Origin: Paenarthrobacter nitroguajacolicus
Lineage (GTDB): Bacteria; Actinomycetota; Actinomycetes; Actinomycetales; Micrococcaceae
Direction of reading: 5' to 3'
Assembly (NCBI RefSeq): GCF_007786235.1
Contig: NZ_VNFK01000010.1
Coordinates: forward strand, 62,001 to 126,000
DNA length: 64,000 nucleotides
This document shows positions 43,107-53,378 of this stretch, in pieces. Under the pieces are notes generated by a model that worked only from the letters and a program-made list of their open reading frames with translations, was not told where the DNA came from and searched no databases. Position 1 is the first letter of the stretch; each line of letters opens with the position of its first letter. Made by a program: the position numbers and the translations under genes.

Positions 43107-46100
43107 ATGGATAATGACCAGGTTGTAGCCGTTAATGACGAGGCAGCTCCCGCGGAAACCGCGGAAGCGCCAAAGAAAACCACCCGGACCCGGCGCAAGG
43201 CTGCGCCCAAGGCAGAAGCCGCTGCAGTGACGGACGTCGAATCTCCGGCGTCCGAGACCCCGGCCGCTGAAGCCTCGGAGCCCGCAGTCGCTCCCGCGCG
43301 TCGCACTCGTTCCCGGAAGAAGGCAGAGCCTGCCGAGCCGCTGCCAGGCCTGGGTGATGAGGCCGCCGCTGGTCCGGTTGCCGCGGCAGGGGAGGCCCAG
43401 CCCGAAACTGCCGCCGACGCTGCCCCTGAAAAGCCGGTCCGCCGTCGTCGTACTGCCAAGCCCAAGGCTGACGTTGCCGAGGCACCCGCCGCAGTGGAAA
43501 CCGTGGAAGAAACCACGACGCCGGATGCGCCCTCCCAGCCTGAAGCCTCCCAGCCTGAAGCCATTGCCGCTGAGGTAGTGGCCGAAGAGCCCGCCTCTGA
43601 AGAGACACCGGCCGAGGAAGCTGCGCCCGCGGGATCGACGTCCCTGTTCCTTGAGCCGGTCTCCATTACGTCCATGATCTTCCAAGCCCCGGACCTCACC
43701 ACGGTTCCGCGCGTTGCGCCCGTGGAAGAGAAGGCCGAAGAGCCTGAAGACGAAGCCGAAACCGGCGCTGACGGCGAGCTGGAGGATGCTGGCAGCCGCC
43801 GTCGTCGCCGGAGCCGTGGCCGCCGTGGCCGCCGTGGAACCGAGCGTGAAGAGAACGAAGCCGAGGACGGAAGCGAGCCGGAGGACGAGGAAGCCCCCGC
43901 CGCCGAAGCCCTCGAAGAAGGCGTTACCTCCCGGCGCCGGCGTCGTCGTCGCCGTGGAGACCAGGATCTTGAACTTACCGGCGGCTCGGACGATGATCCG
44001 CCCAACACGGTTACCCGTGTCCGCGCACCCCGGCCTATTACCGAGACCGCACCCTCCAACCGGGTTGCCAGCGTCAAGGGTTCCACCCGGCTTGAAGCCA
44101 AGAAGCAGCGTCGGCGCGAATCCCGCGAAACCGGACGCCGCCGCCAGGTGATCACCGAGGCCGAGTTCCTGGCGCGCCGCGAGTCCGTGGACCGCCAGAT
44201 GATCGTCCGCCAGCGCGACGACAGAATCCAGATCGGCGTCCTGGAAGACGGTGTGCTTGCAGAGCACTTCGTGTCCAAGACCCAGCAGGACTCCCTGATC
44301 GGCAACGTCTACCTGGGCAAGGTCCAGAACGTGCTGCCGTCCATGGAGGCTGCCTTTGTTGACATCGGACGTGGTCGCAACGCCGTTCTGTATGCCGGCG
44401 AAGTGAACTGGGACGCCGTCAACCTTGAAGGCCAGCCGCGCCGGATCGAGAACGCGCTGAAGTCCGGCGATTCCGTCCTGGTGCAGGTGACCAAGGATCC
44501 CGTGGGTCACAAGGGCGCCCGCCTGACCAGCCAGATCTCCCTGCCGGGCCGCTACCTGGTATACGTACCGGGTGGGTCCATGACCGGTATCTCCCGCAAG
44601 CTGCCCGACGTTGAACGTAACCGCCTCAAGCGCATCCTGAAGGACCGTTTGCCGGAGAACGCCGGCGTCATTGTCCGCACGGCCGCTGAAGGTGCGTCGG
44701 AAGAAGAACTGACGCACGACATCAACCGATTGCGCGCACAGTGGGAAGGCATCGAAGGCCAGGCCTCGTCCACCAAGGTCCTGGCACCTGAGCTGTTGTA
44801 CGGCGAGCCGGACCTCACCATCAAGGTGGTCCGCGACGTCTTCAACGAGGACTTCTCCAAGCTGATCGTCTCCGGTGACGACGCCTGGGACACCATCGAG
44901 GCTTACGTGACGTACGTTGCCCCTGACCTGGTGGGTCGCCTTGAGAAGTGGACCAAGGACCAAGACATCTTCTCGGCATGGCGCATCGATGAGCAGATTC
45001 ACAAAGCGTTGGATCGCAAGGTCTTCCTGCCTTCCGGTGGTTCGTTGGTCATCGACCGTACCGAAGCCATGACTGTGGTGGACGTGAACACGGGCAAGTT
45101 CACCGGCAGCGGTGGAAACCTCGAAGAAACGGTCACCAAGAACAACCTTGAAGCGGCCGAGGAAGTGGTTCGCCAGCTTCGCCTGCGCGACATCGGCGGC
45201 ATCATCGTCATCGACTTCATCGACATGGTCCTGGAATCCAACCGTGACCTCGTTCTTCGGCGCATGGTGGAGTGCCTTGGCCGCGACCGTACCAAGCACC
45301 AGGTAGCTGAAGTGACATCGCTGGGCCTCGTCCAGATGACACGTAAGCGCATGGGCACAGGCCTCCTGGAGGTCTTCGGTGAGCAGTGCGAGCACTGTGC
45401 CGGCCGTGGCGTCGTAACGCACGACGAGCCCGTGGAGCACCGCCGCGCCAACGTGGTGGCCGCCGAGCACCACCGGCCGCACCCCGAGGCCCAGCAGCCT
45501 GCTGCCCGCACGGAACGCAAGCGCCGCCGCGGTAAGGGCGGGGGACAGGCCACCGCCGAAGCACCCGCTCCGGTCCATACGACGGCGTCCACCCCGGCAG
45601 CACCTTCCACGCATACGGAAACCCAGGATCCGGCGCATAAGGCCAAAGCCGAGGCAACCAGGGCGGCGCTGGCCACGATTGCCGCTGCGGCGCATGCGGC
45701 CCACCTGCACGACGACGAACTCCACCGCGCTGAAGAGCAGGCCAAGTCAGCCGGACACCACGAACAAGCTGCCCCGTCCGGTGCCACCGGATCAGCAGAG
45801 GATGCCGCCGCCCACGAAGCAGCTGTCCGTGAAGCGCGGTCCACCCCGGTTCTCCGCTTTGGCGGGGAAGAGGTTGCCCTTCCGTTCGTGGAACACCACG
45901 AGGAACCGCAAGCCGCCAAACCTGCCATGAGCCTGGATCTCTTGGCCGAGGCTTTCTCCCACCTTGGAGCAGCCTCGGCACCCGAGGAAGAAACAGCGCC
46001 GGTTGTCGTCCAGGCGCCGGCCGTTGCTCCGGCGTCCGGCGCTGAGGATGCCCATGGTGATTCGGCGCCACGGGGTCGTCGTGGCCGCCGTAACCGCAGT

Positions 46101-46274
46101 GCCAGCAGGGCACAGGGCGCTGCCAATGAGACGAGCGTGGAGCACCACGAGGTGACTGCCTCGGCGGCTGGTGGAGCGGCCCACGAGGCTAAGGCGTTCG
46201 TGGAACCGGCCAAGAAGGCACCATCGGATGAGCCCATCATCCTTGGCGTCGGGGTGCCGGCTTCCGAGCTCTAA
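43107..46274 (+). CDS. rne: Ribonuclease E/G family endoribonuclease
   Basis: A 1055-residue RNase E/G that processes rRNA and starts mRNA decay. The first 350 residues are low-complexity, rich in Ala, Glu, Pro and Arg-Arg-Arg blocks (RRRRRSRGRRGRRG-like), and probably bind RNA and membrane. The S1 domain and 5'-sensor start near residue 369 (RQRDDRIQIGV). Catalytic Asp residues are in VVDVNTGKFTG (about 656) and IVIDFIDM (about 700). The zinc-link CEHC is at about 760. An acidic/basic Ala-rich C-terminal tail of about 280 residues follows. The catalytic core in the middle between two disordered arms is the mycobacterial type. ATG 43107 is the start. Confidence 0.95.
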   Translation: MDNDQVVAVNDEAAPAETAEAPKKTTRTRRKAAPKAEAAAVTDVESPASETPAAEASEPAVAPARRTRSRKKAEPAEPLPGLGDEAAAGPVAAAGEAQPETAADAAPEKPVRRRRTAKPKADVAEAPAAVETVEETTTPDAPSQPEASQPEAIAAEVVAEEPASEETPAEEAAPAGSTSLFLEPVSITSMIFQAPDLTTVPRVAPVEEKAEEPEDEAETGADGELEDAGSRRRRRSRGRRGRRGTEREENEAEDGSEPEDEEAPAAEALEEGVTSRRRRRRRRGDQDLELTGGSDDDPPNTVTRVRAPRPITETAPSNRVASVKGSTRLEAKKQRRRESRETGRRRQVITEAEFLARRESVDRQMIVRQRDDRIQIGVLEDGVLAEHFVSKTQQDSLIGNVYLGKVQNVLPSMEAAFVDIGRGRNAVLYAGEVNWDAVNLEGQPRRIENALKSGDSVLVQVTKDPVGHKGARLTSQISLPGRYLVYVPGGSMTGISRKLPDVERNRLKRILKDRLPENAGVIVRTAAEGASEEELTHDINRLRAQWEGIEGQASSTKVLAPELLYGEPDLTIKVVRDVFNEDFSKLIVSGDDAWDTIEAYVTYVAPDLVGRLEKWTKDQDIFSAWRIDEQIHKALDRKVFLPSGGSLVIDRTEAMTVVDVNTGKFTGSGGNLEETVTKNNLEAAEEVVRQLRLRDIGGIIVIDFIDMVLESNRDLVLRRMVECLGRDRTKHQVAEVTSLGLVQMTRKRMGTGLLEVFGEQCEHCAGRGVVTHDEPVEHRRANVVAAEHHRPHPEAQQPAARTERKRRRGKGGGQATAEAPAPVHTTASTPAAPSTHTETQDPAHKAKAEATRAALATIAAAAHAAHLHDDELHRAEEQAKSAGHHEQAAPSGATGSAEDAAAHEAAVREARSTPVLRFGGEEVALPFVEHHEEPQAAKPAMSLDLLAEAFSHLGAASAPEEETAPVVVQAPAVAPASGAEDAHGDSAPRGRRGRRNRSASRAQGAANETSVEHHEVTASAAGGAAHEAKAFVEPAKKAPSDEPIILGVGVPASEL

Positions 46275-46292
46275 CCTCCTGAAGCACTCCGA

Positions 46293-46339
46293 GGGCCCTG
46301 CGCTGACCGTCCAAGAGACGGTTGGTGCGGGGCCCTTTG
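46293..46339 (+). terminator. Intrinsic terminator after rne
   Basis: A 19-bp stem with a few G-U pairs (46293-46311 with 46317-46335) closes the loop CAAGA and is followed by TTTGCT. It lies 18 bases after the rne stop. Confidence 0.88.
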
Positions 46340-46432
46340 CTGTCCGCACGCTGAGCAAACCGCAGTCATATCCAGTCCTCACAGTGGCAGGGTTCCCGGG
46401 CTTTGGTGCTTCCCGGCTAGGCTGGGGAACTG

Positions 46433-46509
46433 ACACGGGGTGCCGGGCGAAGGGCCGGGCTGAGATCCAAACCCGTTGAACCTGTCCGGTTAGCACCGGC
46501 GAAGGGATG
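46433..46509 (+). promoter_or_regulatory. TPP riboswitch (THI element)
   Basis: The aptamer shows all the conserved pieces: ACGGGGTGCC at the 5' side, GGGCTGAGAT, the AACCCGTTGAACCTG pyrophosphate-sensing arm, GGTTAGCACC and the terminal GCGAAGGGA. No terminator follows. The GAAGGGA (46501-46507) is both the 3' edge of the aptamer and the Shine-Dalgarno of the next gene, seven bases before ATG. Thiamine pyrophosphate binding should therefore block translation directly. Confidence 0.93.
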
Positions 46510-46514
46510 TCCTC

Positions 46515-48032
46515 ATGACTGCATCATTGTCCTCCCCTGTGTACCCTCTGGTGACCTCGAGCAGGGCAACGCCCCGGGTGTTGAGCATCGCCGGCTCCGA
46601 TCCCTCGGGCGGGGCCGGCATCCAGGCCGACCTGAAGAGCATCGCAGCCCACGGCGGGTACGGGATGGCTGCCATTACCGCCCTGACTGCGCAGAACACG
46701 ATGGGGGTCCATGCCGTTCACGTACCTCCGGTTGAGTTCCTGCGCCAGCAGTTGGATGCCATCAGCAGCGACATCGATATCGATGCCGTCAAGATCGGAA
46801 TGCTTGGGGACGCGGCGGTGATCGATGAGGTCCGCCGGTGGCTCGAAGAGGTACGTCCCGCCGTCGTGGTCCTTGACCCGGTGATGGTGGCCACCAGTGG
46901 CGACCGCCTCCTGCGTGAGTCTGCTGAGAAAGCCCTGCGTTCGCTCTTGCCGCTGGCGGACCTCATCACACCCAACCTTCCTGAACTGGCCATGCTGCTG
47001 GGGGAGCCCGAGGCACCCGATTGGTCCTCGGCGCTGGACCAAGGCAAGCGACTGGCCGCCGAGTGCGGAAACACCGTGCTGGTGAAGGGCGGCCACCTGG
47101 CGGGTTCGGAATGCCCCGACGCGCTGGTGAATACGAGCGGGCTGTTGAGGCGGGATGTGGTCGAGATTGCTGGGCCCCGGGTCGAGACACAGAACAGCCA
47201 CGGCACCGGCTGCTCCCTGTCCTCGGCCCTGGCCACTGTCCAGGCCCGAACTGGTGACTGGGAGGCCTCCCTTAGGGAGGTGAAGCCGTGGCTGCTCCAG
47301 GCCCTGATGAGCTCTGACGCCCTCGAGGTGGGGCAGGGGAGCGGGCCGGTCCATCACTTCCACCACCAGCAAGGACTCAAGCCCGGCGCCTTCGCCGCCG
47401 CATTGTGGAACCACGCCACACCGGAGCTCGAGGCGATCTACTCCCTCAGGTTCATTCAGGAGTTGCAGTCAGGGTCGCTGCCCGAGCCGTGGTTCAACTA
47501 CTACCTCGCCCAGGACGCCATCTACCTCAATGGGTACTCCCGGGTACTGGCACGCGCCGGAGCCCTCGCACCCACGGAGGAGGAGCAGTTGTTCTGGGCA
47601 AAGGCCTCCCAGCAATGCCTCGAAGTTGAATCGGAACTGCACAGGAACTGGCTGGGCTCCCGTGAGACGTCCACGGTCACGGGCCCCGTCACCAAGTCCT
47701 ATGTGGACCACCTGCTGGCGTCCTCGGCCTCCGGCAGTTACGCGGTGGTTCTGGCGGCGATTCTGCCTTGCTACTGGCTGTATGCGGAAGTCGGCCAACA
47801 GCTCCACACCGCCTACGTCGATGCCGGGGCCCCTGCCGACCATGCCTACGCGGACTGGTTGAGGACGTACTCGGACGAGGATTTTGCGGAGGCCACCAGA
47901 AAAGCGATCAACTTCACGGATAGCGCCGCTGTGGGAGCATCTGACGGTGAGCGGGACGCCATGGTGGAGGCGTTCGTGCAGTCCTGCCGCTATGAAACTG
48001 CGTTTTTCGACGCTCCGCGGTTGTTCGCGTAA
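46515..48032 (+). CDS. thiD: ThiD-TenA fusion: hydroxymethylpyrimidine (phosphate) kinase with aminopyrimidine/thiaminase II-type domain
   Basis: 505 residues in two domains. The N-terminal ThiD part (about 20-270) has SIAGSDPSGGAGIQADLK and the ATP-site NSHGTGCSLS. It phosphorylates HMP and HMP-P for thiamine synthesis. The C-terminal TenA part (about 290-505) has WFNYYLAQDAIYL, the catalytic Cys of the LPCYWLYAE motif (about residue 417) and YETAFFD. TenA enzymes salvage degraded thiamine by hydrolysing aminopyrimidines. The fusion joins salvage and phosphorylation of the pyrimidine. The gene lies alone under a TPP riboswitch. Confidence 0.94.
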   Translation: MTASLSSPVYPLVTSSRATPRVLSIAGSDPSGGAGIQADLKSIAAHGGYGMAAITALTAQNTMGVHAVHVPPVEFLRQQLDAISSDIDIDAVKIGMLGDAAVIDEVRRWLEEVRPAVVVLDPVMVATSGDRLLRESAEKALRSLLPLADLITPNLPELAMLLGEPEAPDWSSALDQGKRLAAECGNTVLVKGGHLAGSECPDALVNTSGLLRRDVVEIAGPRVETQNSHGTGCSLSSALATVQARTGDWEASLREVKPWLLQALMSSDALEVGQGSGPVHHFHHQQGLKPGAFAAALWNHATPELEAIYSLRFIQELQSGSLPEPWFNYYLAQDAIYLNGYSRVLARAGALAPTEEEQLFWAKASQQCLEVESELHRNWLGSRETSTVTGPVTKSYVDHLLASSASGSYAVVLAAILPCYWLYAEVGQQLHTAYVDAGAPADHAYADWLRTYSDEDFAEATRKAINFTDSAAVGASDGERDAMVEAFVQSCRYETAFFDAPRLFA

Positions 48033-48407
48033 GGTCCGCCGGAACTTTCTGAAGCGCGTTTTCGAGGCCGCCACCGCGCGTCGCGAGCGAAATCGCGTTA
48101 ATCGCGCCCAAACCCTGTAGGCTGTATGGGCACGGTGCCGGGAGAGTCCGTTACAACTGGTGACGCAAGTCACGTGGTAGCCTCCGGACCCGGCCTCATT
48201 TGCAGCTGAAGGTCAAACTAGCGTAATCTTGATCTTCGGTGCTTACGCCAACACTTGGGTTATGCCCCTTGGAATTGTTCATGGGATGACTCGCGGACTT
48301 CGATCAGAAGTCCACGGCGTTGAGGCACAGCGCGAACCAAGCCTGATTCCGGTTCAAGGTTCCGCACGCAAATTTAGTTATAAACGTCGAGAGAAGTGAG
48401 TACCCAA
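48033..48407 (+). other. rplU upstream region and leader
   Basis: 375 bases without a gene. The best promoter candidate is TTGCAG (48200-48205), an 18-base spacer and TAATCT (48224-48229), which would give a leader of about 170 bases. The leader holds the hairpin GGACTTC/GAAGTCC (48295-48301 with 48307-48313). A longer structured leader would suit L21 autoregulation, but no known L21-leader consensus was recognised. Confidence 0.45.
48200..48229 (+). promoter_or_regulatory. Candidate promoter of rplU-rpmA
   Basis: TTGCAG and TAATCT separated by 18 bases. This is the only good -35/-10 pair in the 375-base spacer. Confidence 0.45.
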
Positions 48408-48716
48408 GTGGTGTACGCGATTGTCCGCGCAGGCGGCCGCCAAGAAAAAGTTTCCGTTGGAGACTACGTAACGCTTAACCGCGTCCCCGGTGGAGCCGGC
48501 AGCACGCTTGAGCTGCCCGCCTTGCTCCTGGTAGACGGCGATAAGGTCACCTCCGCAGCTGCGGAACTGGCCAACGTCAAGGTTACGGCTGAGATCCTCG
48601 AGGACCTCCGTGGTCCGAAGATCGTCATCCAGAAGTTCAAGAACAAGACCGGCTACCGGAAGCGTCAGGGTCACCGTCAGGAACTGACCAAGATCAAGAT
48701 CACCAGCATCGCGTAG
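48408..48716 (+). CDS. rplU: 50S ribosomal protein L21
   Basis: 102 residues, [19 protein letters not shown] onwards, the full family length, ending in [20 protein letters not shown] 48408 is chosen over GTG 48396, which would add four residues, because the family starts at VYAIVRAGG and GTGAG (48396-48400) then sits seven bases upstream as a ribosome-binding site. It is followed by rpmA. Confidence 0.95.
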   Translation: MVYAIVRAGGRQEKVSVGDYVTLNRVPGGAGSTLELPALLLVDGDKVTSAAAELANVKVTAEILEDLRGPKIVIQKFKNKTGYRKRQGHRQELTKIKITSIA

Positions 48717-48778
48717 CTTTCGTTACCCGCTGTTCAGGTTTTTCAGTTTCCCCAGAAATTTAGAGGCAGGCATTTCAC

Positions 48779-49042
48779 ATGGCACACAAAAAAGGCGCGA
48801 GTTCCACTCGCAACGGTCGTGACTCCAACGCACAGTACCTGGGCGTCAAGCGCTTCGGCGGTCAGGTAGTTTCCGCCGGCGAAATCATCGTTCGCCAGCG
48901 TGGAACGCACTTCCACCCCGGTGCAGGCGTCGGTCGCGGTGGCGACGACACCCTGTTCGCACTTCAGGCCGGTGCGGTTGAGTTTGGTACTCGCCGCGGC
49001 CGTCGCGTAGTGAACATCGTTGCTGCTGCAGCTGCAGAGTAA
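48779..49042 (+). CDS. rpmA: 50S ribosomal protein L27
   Basis: 87 residues. It starts [17 protein letters not shown], the normal actinobacterial N-terminus that needs no Prp-type trimming (the Firmicute extension is absent). The N-terminal tail reaches the peptidyl transferase centre. It is co-transcribed with rplU. A hairpin follows, and obgE comes 135 bases later. Confidence 0.96.
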   Translation: MAHKKGASSTRNGRDSNAQYLGVKRFGGQVVSAGEIIVRQRGTHFHPGAGVGRGGDDTLFALQAGAVEFGTRRGRRVVNIVAAAAAE

Positions 49043-49058
49043 CAACAAGTTCTGAACC

Positions 49059-49097
49059 GGTGGAGCGGGCCAAACGGCCCGCTCCACCGTTCTTTTA
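49059..49097 (+). terminator. Intrinsic terminator after rpmA
   Basis: CGGTGGAGCGGGCC (49059-49072) pairs with GGCCCGCTCCACCG (49077-49090) around AAAC, followed by TTCTTTT. Confidence 0.92.
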
Positions 49098-49177
49098 ACC
49101 GCATTACAATCGACTAGGGCGCCCCGGGCGCCTCGGTTTTTGCAACAGCGCTGGCAACAGCAATAGAGGAGATCCAC

Positions 49178-50764
49178 GTGGCGAGCTTTGTAGACCGGGT
49201 AGTCCTGCACGTATCCGGCGGAACCGGTGGCCACGGCTGTGTCTCCGTAAAGCGGGAAAAGTTCAAGCCGCTCGGTGGCCCCGACGGCGGCAACGGCGGC
49301 AACGGCGGCGACGTCATTCTGCGCGTGTCCGCCCAGACCACCACCCTGCTCGACTACCACCACGCTCCACACCGCCACGCCACCAACGGCGGCCCCGGCA
49401 TGGGTGACTGGCGTGGGGGTAAGAACGGTGAAACCCTCATTCTTCCGGTGCCGGACGGCACCGTGGTCAAGACCAAGGACGGCGAAGTCCTCGCTGACCT
49501 CGTGGGCGAAGGCACCGAGTACATCGCTGCGGCAGGCGGTCAAGGCGGCCTCGGCAACGCGTCCCTTTCCTCACAGAAACGCCGGGCCCCCGGCTTTGCC
49601 TTGCTCGGCATCGAAGGAGAATCCAGCGACATCGTCCTGGAACTGAAATCCATCGCCGACATCGCTTTGGTTGGCTTTCCCTCTGCCGGTAAGTCCAGCC
49701 TGATCGCCGCAATGTCCGCAGCGAGGCCCAAGATCGCCGACTACCCGTTCACCACCCTCATTCCCAACCTTGGCGTGGTCCAGGCGGGCGAGGTCCGTTT
49801 CACCATTGCCGATGTGCCCGGCCTCATCGAGGGTGCCAGCGAAGGCAAGGGCCTCGGCCACAACTTCCTTCGCCACGTAGAGCGCTGCGCCGCTTTGGTC
49901 CACGTTCTTGATTGCGGAACCCTGGAATCGGACCGAGACCCACTCTCCGATCTCGCCATCATTGAGGCCGAGCTGGAGAAGTACGCCGTCGATATGAGCT
50001 ATGCGGGTGTGGATGGTGAAGTGGTGCCGTTGAACGAGCGTCCCAAGCTCGTGGTGCTCAACAAGGTGGACCTTCCTGACGGCAAGGACATGGCCGAGTT
50101 TGTCCGTCCGGACCTTGAGGCCCGCGGATACCGTGTCTTTGAAGTGTCGGCAACCAGCCATGAGGGTTTGCGCCAACTCGGCTTTGCCATGGCAGAGATC
50201 GTCAAGGCGGCACGCGATGCCGTCCAGACCGCCCCGCCCAAGGTGGCCCCGCCCGTCCTGCGTCCGCGCGCAGTCAACGAATCCGGCTTCAAGATCCGCC
50301 GCGAGGAAAAGAACCTCGAGCCGTTGTTCCGCGTCCTGGGCGAGAAGCCTGTGCGCTGGGTCAAGCAGACAGACTTCACCAATGAGGAAGCCATCGGCTA
50401 CTTGGCGGACCGCCTGGCCAAGCTGGGCGTGGAGACGGAACTCTTCAAGGTCGGCGCCAAGCCCGGCGATACCGTAGTCATCGGCGAAGACGATGGCGTG
50501 GTGTTCGATTGGGAGCCCACCATGATGGCCGGCGCGGAACTCCTGGCAACGCCCCGTGGCACCGACATCCGTGTTGCAGATATTGGTGACCGTCCCACGC
50601 GTTCCCAGAAGCGTGACGAACAAATCGAACGGCGCGAGGCCAAGGCCGCCGCGCGTGCCGAACTCGAAGCCGAACGCAAGGCCGGCATCTGGACAGAGTC
50701 CGTCAGTGGTCGTCGTGCCCAGGCCATCAGGGAGAGCAACTTGGACTCCGGTGATGACGACTAG
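49178..50764 (+). CDS. obgE: GTPase ObgE/CgtA
   Basis: A 528-residue GTPase of ribosome assembly and the stringent response. The N-terminal Obg fold is glycine-rich ([18 protein letters not shown]). The G domain has G1 [10 protein letters not shown] (about residue 168), G3 [12 protein letters not shown] and NKVD. The C-terminal OCT domain follows (about 350-430). It ends in an acidic/basic tail of about 70 residues, longer than in E. coli. GTG 49178 is the start. Its 3' end overlaps proB by 11 bases. Confidence 0.96.
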   Translation: MASFVDRVVLHVSGGTGGHGCVSVKREKFKPLGGPDGGNGGNGGDVILRVSAQTTTLLDYHHAPHRHATNGGPGMGDWRGGKNGETLILPVPDGTVVKTKDGEVLADLVGEGTEYIAAAGGQGGLGNASLSSQKRRAPGFALLGIEGESSDIVLELKSIADIALVGFPSAGKSSLIAAMSAARPKIADYPFTTLIPNLGVVQAGEVRFTIADVPGLIEGASEGKGLGHNFLRHVERCAALVHVLDCGTLESDRDPLSDLAIIEAELEKYAVDMSYAGVDGEVVPLNERPKLVVLNKVDLPDGKDMAEFVRPDLEARGYRVFEVSATSHEGLRQLGFAMAEIVKAARDAVQTAPPKVAPPVLRPRAVNESGFKIRREEKNLEPLFRVLGEKPVRWVKQTDFTNEEAIGYLADRLAKLGVETELFKVGAKPGDTVVIGEDDGVVFDWEPTMMAGAELLATPRGTDIRVADIGDRPTRSQKRDEQIERREAKAAARAELEAERKAGIWTESVSGRRAQAIRESNLDSGDDD

Positions 50765-51935
50765 GACCGTCGACGCTCCAACTACAGCTGGGGGACTCGA
50801 GCGCCTTGCCTTGGCCACTGCCAAGCGGATCGTGGTCAAGGTGGGCTCCTCCTCACTGACCAGCATCAAGGGCGGAATCTCGGAAAAGTCGCTGTCCGGA
50901 CTGGTTGATGCCCTTGCGGATAAGCGCAACGCGGGGACGGAGATCATCCTTGTCTCCTCGGGCGCCATTGCCGCCGGGCTGGCACCCTTGGGCTTGGCCA
51001 AGCGCCCTAAGGATCTTGCCACGCAGCAGGCCGCAGCGAGTGTGGGCCAGGGGCTCCTGATGGCCCGCTACACGCAGGCGTTCAGCGCGCATGGCGTGAC
51101 GGTGAGCCAGGTATTGCTGACGGCCGACGACCTCATGCGCCGTACGCAGCACACCAACGCCTTCAGGGCGCTGGATCGACTGCTGAACCTGGGCGTGGTG
51201 CCGGTGGTCAACGAAAACGACACCGTGGCTACCCATGAGATCCGCTTCGGTGATAACGACCGCCTGGCTGCCTTGGTTGCGCATTTGGTCCGAGCCGATG
51301 CGCTCGTGCTGCTTTCCGACGTCGACGCCCTGTACGACGGTCCGCCGTCGCAGGGCGCCCAACGCATTCCGCTGGTCCGTGGTCCGCAGGACCTTGAGGA
51401 CGTGACCATCGGCAAGGCAGGCAAGGCCGGCGTGGGAACCGGCGGCATGATGACCAAGGTGGAGGCCGCCTCCATCGCCGCCGGATCGGGTATCCATGCG
51501 TTGGTGACATCCACCGCGAATGCTGCCGCGGCCCTGGCGGGCGAGGACGTGGGGACCTGGTTCGCGGTCAACGGCAACCGAAAGCCCGTCCGCCTCTTGT
51601 GGCTGGCTCACCTGGCAACGGTTCACGGGCGGTTGATGCTCGACGACGGTGCAGTTAAGGCCGTGCGCGACCGGCACAGGTCACTCCTCCCTGCCGGCAT
51701 TGCCGATGTCAGCGGCGACTTCGAAGCAGGCGACCCTGTTGAGATGGTGGCCATGGACGGAACTGTCGTGGCCCGGGGCCTGGTGAACTACTCGTCGGAG
51801 GAGCTGCCACGCATGTTGGGCCGGACCACCCAGGAGCTGGGCCAGGCGATGGGCAGGGGCTATGACCGCGAAGTTGTTCATGTTGACGACCTGGTGCTCT
51901 TGCGGGCGTCACGCTCATCTAAACTTGGAGCATGA
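50754..51935 (+). CDS. proB: Glutamate 5-kinase
   Basis: First step of proline synthesis. The 393-residue protein has the amino-acid kinase domain ([48 protein letters not shown]) and a C-terminal PUA domain (about residues 300-385). ATG 50754 lies inside the obgE end, so the pair is coupled. Start codon GTG 50751 would add one residue. The stop overlaps proA by four bases (ATGA). Confidence 0.95.
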   Translation: MTTRTVDAPTTAGGLERLALATAKRIVVKVGSSSLTSIKGGISEKSLSGLVDALADKRNAGTEIILVSSGAIAAGLAPLGLAKRPKDLATQQAAASVGQGLLMARYTQAFSAHGVTVSQVLLTADDLMRRTQHTNAFRALDRLLNLGVVPVVNENDTVATHEIRFGDNDRLAALVAHLVRADALVLLSDVDALYDGPPSQGAQRIPLVRGPQDLEDVTIGKAGKAGVGTGGMMTKVEAASIAAGSGIHALVTSTANAAAALAGEDVGTWFAVNGNRKPVRLLWLAHLATVHGRLMLDDGAVKAVRDRHRSLLPAGIADVSGDFEAGDPVEMVAMDGTVVARGLVNYSSEELPRMLGRTTQELGQAMGRGYDREVVHVDDLVLLRASRSSKLGA

Positions 51936-53296
51936 CTGAAGCGCTGACTCCTGACGCCCCTGCGATCTCCGACGTTTCCGGTGCTGCCGGCCAGACGCCG
52001 GAGAACCCTGTGGCAGGCGGCGTCCCGGTGTCGCCGGAGGATGTCCAGGCTGCCGTTCACGCCATTGCGGACCGCTCCCGCAAGGCCGCCCGACGCATGG
52101 CCCAGGCTAACCGTGCCTGGAAAGACCGTGCGTTGCGTGCCATCGGAACAGCCCTGGTGGAGAGCCGGAAGCACGTCCTTGAGGCCAATGCCAAGGACGT
52201 GGCGGCCGGTCGCGCCAACGGCACATCGGCGGCACTCCTGGACCGACTGACCCTGACACCCGCCCGTATTGATGGCCTCGTTGCTGCTTTGGAAAACCTG
52301 GCTGGACTGCCGGACCCCGTTGGGAACGTCGTCCGCGGACAGACTCTTCCCAACGGACTCCGCCTGCGGCAGGTCAACGTGCCCATGGGTGTTGTTGCAG
52401 CCATCTACGAAGCGCGTCCGAACGTCACTGTGGACATCGCCGGTCTTGCCCTCAAGAGTGGCAACGCCGTAATCCTTCGTGGTGGTTCAGCAGCTGCACA
52501 TACCAACGAGGCACTGGTGCAGATTCTTCGCGAAGCGCTCGATTCCGTGGGTCTGCCTGCCGACGCGGTCCAGACCGTGGATCAGTACGGCCGTGAAGGT
52601 GCCAATGTACTGATGCGTGCCCGTGGACGGGTGGACGTCCTCATTCCCCGCGGCGGACGCGACCTTATTCAGACCGTCGTGACCAACTCTTCGGTGCCCG
52701 TGATCGAGACCGGTGAAGGTAACGTCCACATCTTCATCGATGAATCGGCCAGCGAAGAGATGGCAGTGGAGATCCTCCTCAACGCCAAGACCCAGCGGCC
52801 GAGTGTCTGCAACACTGTCGAAACCCTTCTGGTGCACTCCGGTTCCACGGTGCTGCCTGCAGTCGCCAATGCGCTGCGGTCGGCCGGGGTGACCCTCCAC
52901 GTGGATGAGAGGATTGCATCGGCCTTGGGCAAGGGGGTGGAGACTGTTCCGGCTGACGATGACGACTGGGCCACCGAGTACATGGACTTGGACCTCGCCG
53001 TCGCCATGGTGGACAGCCTGGATGATGCAGTCAAGCACATTCGCACTTGGACCACCGGGCACACCGAGGCAATCCTGACCAACAATCTGGCCAATGCCGA
53101 GAAGTTCATAGCCGAGATCGACTCGGCAGCCGTGATTGTCAATGCGTCCACGCGATTCACCGATGGTGGCGAGCTCGGGTTGGGCGCTGAAGTGGGCATC
53201 TCCACGCAGAAGCTCCACGCGCGGGGTCCCATGGGCCTCACTGAACTGACCACCACCAAGTGGATCGTCCAGGGCGAGGGCCAAGTCCGCAGCTAG
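51932..53296 (+). CDS. proA: Gamma-glutamyl phosphate reductase (glutamate-5-semialdehyde dehydrogenase)
   Basis: Second step of proline synthesis, an NADPH-dependent reductase of the aldehyde dehydrogenase fold. It has 454 residues, with a 30-residue Ala/Pro-rich N-terminal extension. The catalytic Cys is in SVCNTVETLL (about residue 292). The NVTVDIAGLALKSGNAVILRGG cofactor region is split between strand and loop, and TRFTDGGELGLGAEVGIST follows. It overlaps proB by ATGA. proC is not in the window. Confidence 0.95.
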   Translation: MTEALTPDAPAISDVSGAAGQTPENPVAGGVPVSPEDVQAAVHAIADRSRKAARRMAQANRAWKDRALRAIGTALVESRKHVLEANAKDVAAGRANGTSAALLDRLTLTPARIDGLVAALENLAGLPDPVGNVVRGQTLPNGLRLRQVNVPMGVVAAIYEARPNVTVDIAGLALKSGNAVILRGGSAAAHTNEALVQILREALDSVGLPADAVQTVDQYGREGANVLMRARGRVDVLIPRGGRDLIQTVVTNSSVPVIETGEGNVHIFIDESASEEMAVEILLNAKTQRPSVCNTVETLLVHSGSTVLPAVANALRSAGVTLHVDERIASALGKGVETVPADDDDWATEYMDLDLAVAMVDSLDDAVKHIRTWTTGHTEAILTNNLANAEKFIAEIDSAAVIVNASTRFTDGGELGLGAEVGISTQKLHARGPMGLTELTTTKWIVQGEGQVRS

Positions 53297-53378
53297 CAAC
53301 GCGGTAACATAGAACAGAAGTCCGGAACGGCGGGAAGTCCCGTCGTCGAAAATCCTTGAGAACCAACTAGGGGAGAAG

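Noticed and set aside
42876..45725. 949-codon open frame on the minus strand opposite rne
   Set aside because: It mirrors the low-complexity Ala/Glu/Arg coding of rne and contains no known domain.
49571..51022. 483-codon minus-strand frame opposite obgE and proB
   Set aside because: It crosses two well-defined genes on the other strand and has no ribosome-binding site or motif.
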